A stretch of 64,000 bases of DNA from Colias croceus (lineage: Eukaryota > Arthropoda > Insecta > Lepidoptera > Pieridae): NCBI RefSeq assembly GCF_905220415.1, contig NC_059545.1:4102001-4166000 (forward strand), given 5' to 3'. Made by a program: the position numbers and the translations under genes. This document shows positions 15,601 to 25,300 of this stretch, in pieces. The notes under the pieces were generated by a model that was given only the letters and a program-made list of their open reading frames with translations, searched no databases and was not told where the DNA came from. Position 1 is the stretch's first letter. The number at the start of each line of letters is the position of its first letter.

Positions 15601-17509
15601 GAAAGTATTTAACCTAATGAGTAAAATGGCCATAATAAATTTTTAAAAATAAAACGAGAAATATCTAAAAAAATAACTTGAAACCCTCCCATACATTTAG
15701 TATGAGATACGAATATCCTATGTACATGGGTTGATCCAAAAGTAATGATAATCAATATTAAACAAGGTCATTACAGTTATAATAATTATGTAGTTCTCTA
15801 GATATTCTTCTAACTAGAATATTTTTTCTTCAATATTTTTTTTCAATTTTTTTTTCCTAAACTTAAAAAAAAACTTTGACTTCATCCACAAAAACCCCTC
15901 CACGCGGCCATCACTTCGCTGTCATCTTAAAATAATTTATTGCTAAGAAAGTGTTTCTTGGGCCGAGGAAAGAGATAAAAGTAAATAGGAGCTAGATCTA
16001 AAAAATAGGGTAGGTGTTCAAGCATTTGGAATGTCGATTTTTTAATGGCAGCCATCGCAACTGACGCTTTGTGATCTGGTGCGTTGTCTTGGTGAAACAG
16101 CGTTCAGGTCCGCAGTTTGCCATGTCTCTTTTCCTTACTAACCTACCGCAATCTTTTTATTTGGTCTTTTAGTGAGAGCCCAATAAAGTGGCTACCTTTT
16201 TAAAATATTCCACCATAATTATTCCTTCAGCGTCCCACAAAAAACTACCGCTTTAATCTAACCTACTGATTTTCACTTTGAATTTCTTCATCGTCACTTT
16301 GGAAGCTCGCATCCAGGACATTGATTGTTTTTTGGTTTCAGCATAAACATGGTGAACTCGGGTAAAGTCCATGATTACAAAACGTGACAAAAAATTATCC
16401 TGATATCAATAATAATTTAGAAATTTACCCTCTACATGTCGAATCATTGTTTCTTCTTTTCGTCGGGAAACATTCTGGCACGCACGGTTCACATTCAAAT
16501 TAGTGTAAATAATTGGAAACGTGGCCTGTTGATATGATTTTTTTGTGATTACTTAGTGAATACATGAGCAAGCAAAAAACATTTATTTTATATTTTTATG
16601 TGCACAGGAAATAACCAATCATCATTACTTTTGGATCAACCTTGTACATTTAATATGAAAGATTTTAGCTTTTTCTTTCTTTTTTTGGTTTTCTGCTTTA
16701 ATTACTTCGCAAATTTGAAGGGAATTTCATTTAGAAACTGTAAATAGAGCTCCTCATTGTATTGCATAATGAGGACATCACTTCGAAAATCTGCTATGAG
16801 TACAAAATGTATGGGAAATAAAATGTATGGGAGCGTTTAATGTAACATTTTTGGATATTTATCGTTTTATTTTTTTAAATTTATTATGGCCATTTTACTC
16901 ATTAGGTTAAGTACTTTCGATATCAGTTTAAAGTTTTTTGGTATCTGCAATAGTTACGGAATAATCGCTTGTGCACACTTAACGATTACACCCTGTATAT
17001 AATTATTTTTAATAATATGTCATACATATTTAAATAGCTATTATTATCTAAACCTGCAAAATTATTATTCTCCAGTATTACTTATAATATTATGTTGTAC
17101 TAGCGACCGCCCACGACTTTGTACGTGCATCCCCGTTTTTCCCCGTTCCCGCAAGAATTTCGGGAAATCCTTTCTTAGCGGATGCCTACGTCCTAACATC
17201 TACCTGCATGCCAAATTTCAGCCCGATACGTCCAGTGGTTTGGGCTGTGCGTTGATAGATCACTATATCAGTCACCTTTGATTTTTATATATATATATAT
17301 AGATTACTTAAATGTATGTGTTATTCATCATATTTCCTCATAGAACCTATAGAAAATTATCTAAACTAGGAAATTACATATATTTCATTTAAGAAAATAT
17401 TATTTTCAGGTACAATTCGACACTAGACGATGAAGACTATCTTTACAATGCGGATGAGTATCAAGAACTACTCAACGATATATTTGCTCAACCGTTTAGA
17501 GGGAACTAG
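604..17509 (+). CDS. Mp: Multiplexin / collagen XV-XVIII alpha chain, 3' part with endostatin
   Basis: Basement-membrane collagen, secreted and trimeric. Exons: 604-771, 1062-1179, 1466-1555, 1842-1882, 2568-2777, 3243-3386, 5705-5803, 9473-9728, 9901-9978, 10430-10521, 10832-10924, 11318-11461, 11823-11953, 12279-12458, 12744-12887, 14349-14432, 17410-17509. All are GT-AG, the phases agree, and they give 723 codons plus TAG. The first eight exons are interrupted Gly-X-Y repeats (GPKGDAGQPGPIG). Exons 10-11 resemble the NC1 trimerisation segment (SSPVGALAYVMEEQALFVKV). Exon 12 is a Pro/Ala/Thr hinge. Exons 13-16 are endostatin, with GDMHGVRRADYACYRQARRAG, FDGNGG, WHGS, TFCDEW and FAVLCIQ; four cysteines fit the family's two disulfides. 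The N-terminal His-rich zinc motif of vertebrate endostatin is not seen. After endostatin comes RRKRD and an acidic tail. The N-terminal part is outside the window. Confidence 0.93.
3498..3690 (-). repeat. Lepidopteran retroelement-tail/SINE-like copy
   Basis: Starts 'actagctttccgcccgcgg' and continues with 'cccgtgggatttccggg', the reverse complement of the common motif seen in full at 6323-6554. It lies in a collagen intron. Confidence 0.7.
3778..5223. mobile_element. Non-autonomous DNA transposon with ~37-bp TIRs
   Basis: The left end starts ggccgtagataagcaaaaag and the right end is its reverse complement with one mismatch, over about 37 bp including 'ggatccaacccacaa'. Both ends are flanked by AATT, which could be a 4-bp target duplication; because AATT is palindromic the exact edge is uncertain. 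Variants of 'aaaaaggatcc' recur inside. A 97-codon open frame at 4293-4586 has no recognised domain, so no transposase is assigned. It sits in a Multiplexin intron. Confidence 0.75.
5441..5646. repeat. Short copy of the 'aaccgacttcaa' element
   Basis: Begins 'ctgcgttaaaaacaaccgac' and ends 'tttgaagtcggttaaaa', so its ends are inverted. The same family is the 0.74-kb insertion at 56964-57702, sharing 'gaattgataacctcctcc' and 'atgggaccaattcgac' in one orientation or the other. It ends about 60 bp before a collagen exon. Confidence 0.65.
5851..6074 (-). repeat. Lepidopteran retroelement-tail/SINE-like copy
   Basis: Starts 'actagctttccgcctgcgg' and ends in 'taatattagtgtaga'. Reverse orientation of the family at 6323-6554, and a different subfamily at its distal end ('ggtccagtagtttatgagcc'). 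Confidence 0.65.
6323..6554 (+). repeat. Full-length lepidopteran retroelement-tail/SINE-like copy
   Basis: Runs from 'taatattataaatgcgaaag' through (tctg)n and 'tactcaatcacgcc' to 'gaagccgcggcggaaatct'. It is the best reference copy in the window; partial copies recur in many introns. I infer a non-LTR retroelement tail or SINE; no coding part is present. Confidence 0.7.
6715..6720 (-). terminator. Poly(A) signal for the P450 gene
   Basis: TTTATT on the + strand is AATAAA on the minus strand, about 10 bp past the P450 stop codon. It is close to the stop, so a later site may be used. Confidence 0.4.
6731..8887 (-). CDS. Cytochrome P450, CYP6-like (CYP3 clan), nested in a collagen intron
   Basis: Microsomal haem monooxygenase, probably acting on dietary toxins or other small lipophilic substrates (inferred from the family). 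Exons on the minus strand: 8887-7534 and 6906-6731; the splice is gcgttg|gtgagt to ttacag|ctgcg. The product is 509 aa, normal for the family. An N-terminal hydrophobic anchor (residues 2-17) is followed by a basic WKKRG stretch. The I-helix oxygen-binding motif AGFETS is at 312-317, ExxR (ESLR) at 370-373, PDRF at 426-429, and the haem loop FGDGPRACVA at 443-452 with ligand Cys450. The usual Gly after Cys-X is Ala, which the family signature allows. The start is the first of two adjacent ATGs and gives the full anchor. The gene lies wholly inside the intron between collagen exons 7 and 8, antisense to it. The exact CYP6 subfamily cannot be fixed by eye. Confidence 0.92.
8888..9472. other. Intron remainder carrying the presumed P450 promoter
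   Basis: AT-rich sequence between the P450 start and the next collagen exon. It must hold the P450 promoter and also remain spliceable in the collagen transcript. No clear TATA box, response element or repeat is identified. Confidence 0.5.
11001..11155 (-). repeat. Lepidopteran retroelement-tail/SINE-like fragment
   Basis: Contains 'gttcccgtgggatttccgg' and 'ataccaaattt', the reverse of the 6323-6554 family. It lies in the short intron between the trimerisation exon and the hinge exon. Confidence 0.65.
12991..13460 (+). pseudogene. Three decayed tandem copies of an endostatin exon, with ATC-rich microsatellite
   Basis: The intron after exon 12744-12887 holds three damaged copies of that exon's 3' half. 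Copy 1 (12991-13035) keeps 'gttctgtgacgagtggc' and 'gagcggtgagccggcgac'. Copy 2 (13141-13234) extends to the exon's end and donor ('tgtcgcaagataggta') but has a TAG after gacgagtgg. Copy 3 (13375-13460) reads gacgagTAG. Blocks of (atc)n/(cat)n repeat separate them, each containing 'aatctgcat', so the repeated unit is exon fragment plus intron microsatellite. None keeps an upstream acceptor; they should be spliced out. Confidence 0.8.
13916..14095 (-). repeat. Lepidopteran retroelement-tail/SINE-like fragment
   Basis: Starts 'tactagctttccgcctgcgg' and contains 'gttcccgtgagatttccgg'. Another reverse-oriented copy of the family, in a collagen intron. Confidence 0.65.
15347..15408. repeat. Short tandem repeat of 'ggaaaattcccggaaaatat'
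   Basis: About three imperfect units of 'ggaaaattcccggaaaatat' in the last Multiplexin intron. It lies just upstream of the inverted-repeat element at 15524. No function assigned. Confidence 0.6.
15524..16995. mobile_element. DNA transposon with ~150-bp TIRs, TATA-flanked
   Basis: Both ends start cagggtgtaatcgttaagtg and match over about 150 bp with few differences (left 15524-15672, right 16847-16995 inverted). TATA flanks each end (15520-15523 and 16996-16999), consistent with a TA or TATA target duplication. Its core has been invaded by a mariner element, and no transposase of its own is visible. Confidence 0.8.
15725..16644 (-). pseudogene. Degenerate mariner transposon nested in the TIR element
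   Basis: The ends are inverted ('ggttgatccaaaagtaatga' just inside each edge) and flanked by TA. On the minus strand the broken transposase is readable in pieces: a VKISRLD region near 16270, then LFHQDNAP and EHLPYFLDLAPIYFYLFP around 16090-15960, matching mariner catalytic motifs. The usual YSPDLAPSD reads YFLDLAPIY here, so the third catalytic Asp is lost; frames also shift. At 920 bp it is shorter than the usual ~1.3 kb. Certainly inactive. Confidence 0.82.
17098..17300 (-). repeat. Divergent lepidopteran SINE-like fragment
   Basis: Starts 'tactagcgaccgcccacgac' and contains 'ccccgttcccgc' and 'atgccaaatttcagcccgat', then a (ta)n stretch. Related in layout to the other short copies but more diverged. 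It precedes the last collagen exon. Confidence 0.55.
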
Positions 17510-17570
17510 ACAAATGTATAAATGAAATTAATGTATTATTTATTATTGGAGTCATTATGTATCAGAATTT

Positions 17571-17576
17571 AATAAA
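17571..17576 (+). terminator. AATAAA poly(A) signal downstream of Multiplexin
   Basis: Canonical hexamer 62 bp past the Multiplexin stop. A second AATAAA near 19810 could serve a longer 3' UTR. Confidence 0.55.
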
Positions 17577-18039
17577 ATTATATAATTTAATATCAAAGTT
17601 GAACTGTAGATGCTACTATAGATGTAAAATATTTGATGATTCACTGAAAATATTAATGTTATTGATAAATTATTAAAAATTAATACTCACTGATAGTAAT
17701 TAACATTTAACTATTTTAAAAGGAATATTTAAAATGCCTTCATATTCAGTTGAAATATAATTATTTCCGACATATTGTCATTTATTTATGCAACTAACTA
17801 AAAACAATTTCATTGTTTAAAACTTTAAACATTAGTAATAATATTATATAATATTATTATCTTTAGCTTTTATTCTATTTAAATTTATTATTAACAAGAT
17901 ATTTATGTCTAATAATTTGTATGCATCTTTGTAAAATCATTTCCAAACGGCTGGTTTTATTTGAATTCCTATTAATTATTTAAATTATAAGAATATTAAA
18001 ACACATAATAAAAATCAATGTATCATTCTAATGTATTCA
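17577..18039. other. AT-rich sequence downstream of Multiplexin
   Basis: Probable 3' flank or extended 3' UTR. No open frame, RNA gene or repeat recognised. Confidence 0.5.
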
Positions 18040-18346
18040 TAATTCACGGGTACCATAATAATGAAGATACCCGGTCCTTTGGAATGCTTATACATGGGGA
18101 CACAGGTCCAACACGCAGAGGCCCTTTGTGTGTGTGAAGTCCCATGTCCCCGTAGTGGGGTAAGGGGCAGATGCATTATGCATAATCTGTTTCACAGATC
18201 GATTTTTCTTTAGGGACAAGTAGGTGATCAGCCTTCTGTGTCCTACCAGACCGAGACTTTTTTTTTCTTCGTCTCCACCGGGAATTGAACCCTGGACCCC
18301 TCGGTTCTACGCTCACGCGTCAACCACTGTACCAAGGAGGCAGCCC
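18040..18346 (-). mobile_element. tRNA-derived SINE
   Basis: Read on the minus strand it starts 'ggctgccTccttggtacag' (upper case only to mark the start of the repeat body). It has an A-box-like 'tggtacagtggttgacgcgt' near 18335 and a B-box-like 'ggttcaattcccggtgg' near 18291. Then come a T/A-rich break and a body ending toward 18040 with 'catgtccccgtagtgggg'. This is a pol III promoter architecture. No tRNA fold is intact. Confidence 0.75.
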
Positions 18347-20139
18347 TTTAAAGAACGTTAATGTGTGGTACACAAGCTGAAGCCTGCCCATCACTGCACA
18401 TTAGAAATACAACCAACCATGGCTATTGCGAACATAATTTGAATTTGCCAATCAGTTCAATTCACGGCGTAAAACGGTGTTTGGAAAAAAGAGGTCATAA
18501 TACGGCCCCTGGTCACGGGCAGTCCGCGGCCGATGATAGGATTATTATAGACTAACGTTTATTGTGGTCTTTAATATGACCAATCTTGTATCCATGTATT
18601 GTTCTAACAAAATTGAATAAAACTATAAATTTAAATTCGTATTAGCAAATTGATTCAAATAATTATCACGTCTTTTGTTGTGATAATTTTTTAATTCGTG
18701 AATATAAAAATGAGACTGTAAATATTAATTTTAATTTCTTAATAATTAAGATGTTTTAAGCTTTATGTAAATTATTGTAACTAAACAACTTGTAAAATTA
18801 TTGTCTATTGAAAATTGTGTCAATATTTCTTCTTAAGTTTTTCGGAGTTTAAAACAAAGTTGAGATTTTAATTTTTATCTGATATTAAAAGAATCAAAAT
18901 TTATAGAAGTAGACTATTTTTCTTTCAATTAAAATAAATTTATAGTTCCATACAATAATAAGGCTTAATGACAGAGCACATAAGCATTTATAAGCACAAA
19001 ATCTAAAATATATAAAAGATTGAATTGAAAAATGTCAGTTTAATCCATTGAGCCCCCAGCGGCCGGATCGGTCCACGACACAATAGATTTTCTATTGTGT
19101 ATGTGATTCCGATGGCGGAGTTATTAAAAACTATTATTAAACAATGATTTCCCTGCTTTTAGCTTTCTAAGGAATAAACATTATTGCTTTAATGTGCCAT
19201 TTTAAATACCAATATTATAAAGTCTGAAATCTGCACAAGTATGATGTACATTACTTTTAAGCTTAGTATTACAAAATAATTACCATTAGCTATTAATGTT
19301 AAGTCCTAGTCGCAATGCTGTTTTACTGTTTTTGTATAAATTTCCTTTAGTGTAAAAATATATTATATTTAATTCATGGAGCGTGAAGTTAAGGGGATAA
19401 ATGCAAAATGCATTATAAAAACAGATCTTAACAGCTAAGTTTATTGCATTATATTTTCATTGCATAATAAACTGAACCAAAAAATTATAATTGTAATATA
19501 TTCTTTTTTTTAATTTATAATAAAGAAAAATTACGATAAATTCACCGTTATCTACAAAAATGCACTTTGAAGGTATGTTGTAAAATATTTTATAGTTTCT
19601 GTAATTAATTTTCCATAAAAAAATAATCTTTAAATTACGCCAAAGATAATAAAAATTATATAACCAAGGGATTATTTTACGAAAATAGTAAAATAGATCA
19701 TAATAATAAGACATGACATACCAATAAGCATTTATACGTATTTAAGAGTTAAGCTTTTTCGACATCGAAATGAAGTGTATTATTCGACTGTATTTATACA
19801 ATTTCTGAATAAATGTTTTAATAACATTTAATTTGTGGTTTTATTCATAATATTTCTAAATATTTCCTCTTCCTCTTCCTCTTACATACCTACATATGTG
19901 TCATTATTATACTTACACATGCTTATTACAGGCGGGTCGAAAGGAAGTCGATCATTACATGAGCCAAAGTGTCTATTTACTTTGTATAGAGTGCTACATC
20001 CTATCCAATATTATTCCTAATTCGTGGTTATAGGATATTTATCATGAGATATAGTAAGCCATGGTAAGCGTCATACAACGCTAAACACAAAATTACCAAA
20101 GTAGGTATACAATATGATGCATAAAATGATGCATCTATT
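18347..20139. other. Intergenic sequence, no gene recognised
   Basis: AT-rich. A 64-codon frame at 18361-18555 has no family match by eye. A piece near 19045-19125 ('gagcccccagcggccggat' then 'cacaatagattttctattgtg') looks like the edge of a DNA element with a small hairpin. A short '(ttcctc)' run lies near 19866. Confidence 0.45.
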
Positions 20140-21188
20140 AGGGCCATCCATTAATCACGTGATGTTTTTTTTGGTATTTTTGGACCCCCCCTCCCCCTTG
20201 GTGATACGTGGTGAGGTTTAAGACTACCCCTCCTTCCTCCCCCCTATATCACGTGTATTTTTTCGTACCTGCAAAGAATCAATTTTTTATTTATAAAAAA
20301 ATACTAGGGTCAATGTACCACTAGCTGACCAAGCGCCAATACATGACCAAAATTCAAATATACGCGCCAATTAAGAAAATACGGCAGCCCCAGATGATAG
20401 TTTATTGTTTTTTCTATAAAGCAACATCATCTATAAAATAAAAACAAACCTTGCTGCTATTGGTCAGAAATATTGACATTTTTTCAACACGAAGATGTAA
20501 TTAAGTAGGTGCCCCGTAAGTAATCACATTTTTTACTAAGAGTTTTTTATCGGGAGTTGATTGGGAAATCTTAATTTATCTTGAATGCAATCGATTACTC
20601 TTTATATGTCTTGTTATAGGCATAATGTTGAACCATTCTGTTATAGACTTTCAGCTTCATTTTTGGCATGAACAGTTTTTCATGATTTTTAGCGGCCTGG
20701 TTATCTTTTGGAGCAACAAAAACAATTTTTCGCCTATTGTTGACCAGTATGGTCAGCTCATGGTTCTTTATATTTTGCTAAGAAAGACTTGCTTTTTTTT
20801 GTGCTTATACCTAATTTAACAAACCATATAAGCCGTCTAAGTCCTATTCCAACACCAACAATTGGTACATCAACCCTAGTTAAAGTATCATCTAATTTTA
20901 ATAATAGTAAATTAAAGACTACTATAATAAACGTTCAGAGGTAGACAGAAAGATTGCAGTTTGTTTTTGAATGACATAAAAATAATGAAAGATATGCGAA
21001 AAAGTTGTACGCGTTTGACTAAAAATAAATAAATGTAACGCCGCTTTTCGGTTGAGTATCGCGCGCTTGTCGAAAAATAAATACACGTGATATATTACTT
21101 TCCCCCCCCCCCCCCTCCCCCTTGTGATATTTCGTGATGTTTTGATGGACCCCCCTTTCGAGCCTCACGTGATAAATGGACAGCCCCT
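20140..21188. mobile_element. Inverted-repeat element with 'agggccatccattaatcacg' ends
   Basis: Left end agggccatccattaatcacg; right end is the inverse of 'aggggctgtccatttatcac'. Both are followed by a C/G-run block ('ggaccccccctccccc') in inverted order. About 1.05 kb. The interior has a short open frame (20625-20819) without recognisable domain. No clear target duplication. Interpreted as a non-autonomous DNA transposon. Confidence 0.6.
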
Positions 21189-21259
21189 TAAAACATTTAT
21201 TAATATTTGATTTGATCAAACTTTACAAGAATTATATTATGATATTTACATATATTCTA

Positions 21260-22344
21260 GGAGGTAGCAACGTTGACAAGTGAGCATTTTAGTATAGTTG
21301 GTTCTTTGATATGCTGTTCCTCTTGCTATTTCGGTTACAGTCCGGGCTGTCTGGCTGGCCGCAGTGGTTGCGTTTATTAGTGCGCATCTTATCTGCACAG
21401 GAAAATATCCTTAATTTAAAGTCATTTTTTAACGCGTAATTTTTAATCGTTTGCCTTTAGATAGATCCATTAGACATACATTTTTTATTGCAAGACGTTT
21501 TGTTCGTTGTTAAATAGGTGCCAGACGCAATTTTTATTTCAAAATAATTAAAATATCATCGAAATAAGTGAAATTCCATCAACATGAGTCCCAGTGAAGG
21601 ATAAGTAATCACTGTGTTACTTATACTATATATAATATTCATTTTACTATTTACCGTTTTTTTGCAACAATCTACCATATCGCCTCCTTTTTCCCAACGA
21701 ACCTCAAATAGGACGTTAATGTAAACTTGATAAAAACCAAATATCATCAAGAAATTAAAGACTTTTTAACGGATTTTAAACGCGATTTATTCATTGTATT
21801 ATTTTCTCAAGTCTTTAATTTCAAAATGTATAATACTCGCGTAAAATCAAACACTAGAAAATACAAATATCATCAAATTCATATTTATACCCAAAAGTGT
21901 AATAAATATGAAACCATCTATTAAAAATATTAGTTTACTAATTATTCAATATAAGTATTAAAAAAGGATAATATAATATAAATAATAAAGTTATTACTTA
22001 CCTTTTAAGCGGAATCATGTTGATGTAATTTCACTTATTTCGATGACATTTTAGTTATTTTGAAATAAAAATTGCGTATGGCACCTATTTTACAACGAAA
22101 AAAACGTCTTGCAATAAAAAAATTATATCTGATGGATCTATCTAAAGGCAAACGATTAAAAATTACGCGTTAAAAAATGACTTTAAATTAAGGATATTTT
22201 CCTGTGCAGATAAGATGCGCACTAATAAACGCAACCACTGCGGCCAGCCAGACAGCCCGGACTCTAACCGAAATAGCAAGAGAAACAGTATATCAAAAAC
22301 CCAACTATACTAAAATGACTTTTTTTTAAACGTTGGTAGCTCCC
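21260..22344. mobile_element. Hairpin-forming element with ~310-bp inverted arms
   Basis: Left arm about 21284-21590 and right arm about 22011-22320 are near-perfect inverted copies (for example 'gtccgggctgtctggctggc' and its complement), around a ~420-bp AT-rich spacer. Short end motifs 'ggaggtagcaacgtt' and 'cgttggtagctccc' suggest the edges. The target duplication is unclear and there is no coding. It would fold into a long hairpin RNA if transcribed. Confidence 0.75.
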
Positions 22345-25300
22345 GTACTAATACACATGATTAAAATACACATTATGCGATAATATTATGGCGTACCTAA
22401 TCAATTTTTTGGGAATGTTTTAGTTGTTTTTTTTTTTTTTTCTTAAAATGTATACACCGATTTGTTGGGATCAATTGGTGATAGCCGTGTCAAAATATGA
22501 TTAAAAATGTGTCTCTCATAACGTGGTTTATTGTAGCTAGGTAAATAGCTACATGTATAACAGCATCCTGATTGGAAGCGATACTGCGCCAAAATAAAAT
22601 GTAAAACAGGGCAATACTTGCAAACATCTAAAGGCCCATGCAAATTGCCGTGCGCAGCAAAATTCATGAATAAAAACCCCATGAATATTCACGTTACGTA
22701 TATTTGACGACTCACTTGATAAGCGAGTTATTTGATAACTAATGCAGAACTGAATTTCGAGCGTAATCGAATCTTGCAAAAGCCCGTGTGCTAATTTTCA
22801 GCACCGGTCGTGGTGCGCGCTGCAATTGACAGATTAATTGCTTCCCATTCAGGTGAAGACTTTCATAGCAGAATTCCGGAACGTTTATTCTAGTATATGG
22901 ATCAGAGTATAACCTAAAGTTGATTACAGTGAATCTGTACTTTATCTCGCATGCGCTAGACGTTTGCTTTAAGACAATTTCCTTCTGTATTCAGATATAG
23001 CTTACAATTTTGAAACATTGTGTGCGAGAGGCAAATCGCAATGATGGTGAATATAAGCAGAAGTTTTATGTAGGCGCAAATAATTCAACGTCATTATAAA
23101 CATTTTATGTTGCAAACCTTACAGATTTAACGTCTGATTAAAACACAGTAAACCATCGAATCGATGCAAATAATGTAACATCACAACGAAGGAACGAAAG
23201 AATTAGCTACACTACAACAACAAGATTTTAACTAAACCAGGTGAAGCTAAACAGAAGCTAAAAATACAAACTCAGCGATGTAGTCAAAACCTCTGAATAT
23301 TAAACAGACATTAGAAGCTTAGGGTAATTTAAAAGCAGAGCAAACTAAAAGCCAAATCCAAATCTCGATCGAATATAGCCTAGATTGAACTCGAATTTAC
23401 GAATATTCAGGTTCTCGGATCCAGGTAATTAGAGCCAATCTAAGGCGATCTGGCCACCCTGTGATCTGTTTGATACGGATCATCCAATTTACCACTTATT
23501 TAACCTCCATTGAGTACTAACACATTTTATCACCTTTCAATAAAGTTCTTAGTTTACTCTCTGCTCTATGTGATTAAGTAATTTGGCTGATTTCGGAAAT
23601 GGAGTAGAAGGATTAGGTATAAATTACTGTGACTATTATAGTGAATAATTAATCCTGAAAAGTATTGGTAATGTATGAAAGTATTAAAGCCAAAGAGATT
23701 AGGTTATTACAAAATAAATTTATAGAACAATATGAGGATTCAATTTTCCTTAAATAATTAGTTATATAGGTTATATAGGATCTATTGCAAACTTAGCTAT
23801 ACTAGAATATAAAACTTAATAGTTATTACATCTGAATATTTATAATCCGTTTTTATTTATTTGTATGCAAATAAATATCAAACACTGCGTGTGAAAACAA
23901 TTACCCGGCCTGGTACAATGTTCATATTTGTTCAGACCCTAATAAACCTCAAAACTTTATACATTTACATAAATTTTCCGACTGAAACATTTAAGGGTGA
24001 TCTATTTGTTTTTCGAGAGTTTTTGCGGATTGAATTGCGTATAAATGGAATAGAATAAAAGCTGCAATTATTAGGAGTGTGTGGGTTTTGTTTCGAAAAT
24101 GATTCCGTCTATTCAAATCATGAGACTTCCTTACGATTCTACAATATTTTTCACCCTAATACGCAAATTAGGTACATTATGATAAGATAAACATTAATAT
24201 CCAATTTATTATCTAATTTGAACATGTAAAAATCACACATCCAGAAATTAGAATTAAAATCACATTTACAATCAGTTCACATTTCGTGTTCCTTTTACAT
24301 TAGCTAAGTCTTTTCACACTAACATTAAAGTAATGGAAAGGAGCTTAAATAATTGTAATTAAAGTAAAAGTCGGTCGTAGTGTGATCCTATAGAGTCATG
24401 TCCTTTGGGAAATTAACCACAGTAAAGCGTACACCACGGTACTGTTTGAGTTTATTTTCATATTTTCTCTTGCATTCGTTTATTCTACTTTAACAAACAA
24501 TTTGTGTGGCATATTTTTTATTGAAAATTAAACGCAGTTGTCCCATGTTTTATTTTGTTCAACATTTTATGAATTTGATGCAAAAAAGAGCTTATTTAAA
24601 CTAGTTATATTGACAACTAGAGATATAAAATACGTTAATTAAATTAACATCATAATAATTAGGTATCAACCCATTTCTGAAGAAAATAGAGCTCTAAGTT
24701 CTAACCTCTTAAGTTTTTATATCCATAATCTACCATGTTTGCAGATGTCACATCACCAAACTTTTGTTTAGGATATATGAACCAATTTTTACCGATTTAT
24801 ACTACGTGATGTTTTCCTTTGCCTCTTGGAACAGTTGTGTTATGATAATGTTCAGATAAATCTGAATTATTATGTAGTTTTTACAGGATCATGTTCATGA
24901 TCCTTTTCATAGTAGGAGCCTAATTGAATAGATATAATATAAATAAATTAAATAAATGAAACTAGGTTCACCAAAAATAGAGAATTGGTTTAAACTTTTC
25001 GTTCTAATTCGAAAGTTTATAAAAGAATAGTACCGTGCTCGAAGACCTGACTTCTAATTCAAAAGATTTCAAGTTTCAATTAAGTTGTTCCAAGTTGACC
25101 GTAGAGTAAAGATAAAGCGACGACTTAGTTGGAAAACCTTTGAAACTCACTAATGAATTAGTGAAGGAGTTCATTGATGATTATCTGATACTTGGGAAAT
25201 ATATATTTTATAAAGAAAATTGTCTTATGCAATAATAATTGATACAGTTTGTTTACAATTACAATTGACTGTCGGTCGTAATTGAAACTAAATTGTTGTG

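Noticed and set aside
18361..18555. 64-codon frame after the SINE
   Set aside because: No family resemblance and no splice or promoter context.
22443..22779. Two overlapping minus-strand frames of 79 and 76 codons
   Set aside because: They overlap in different frames, have no domain or splice context, and are probably chance.
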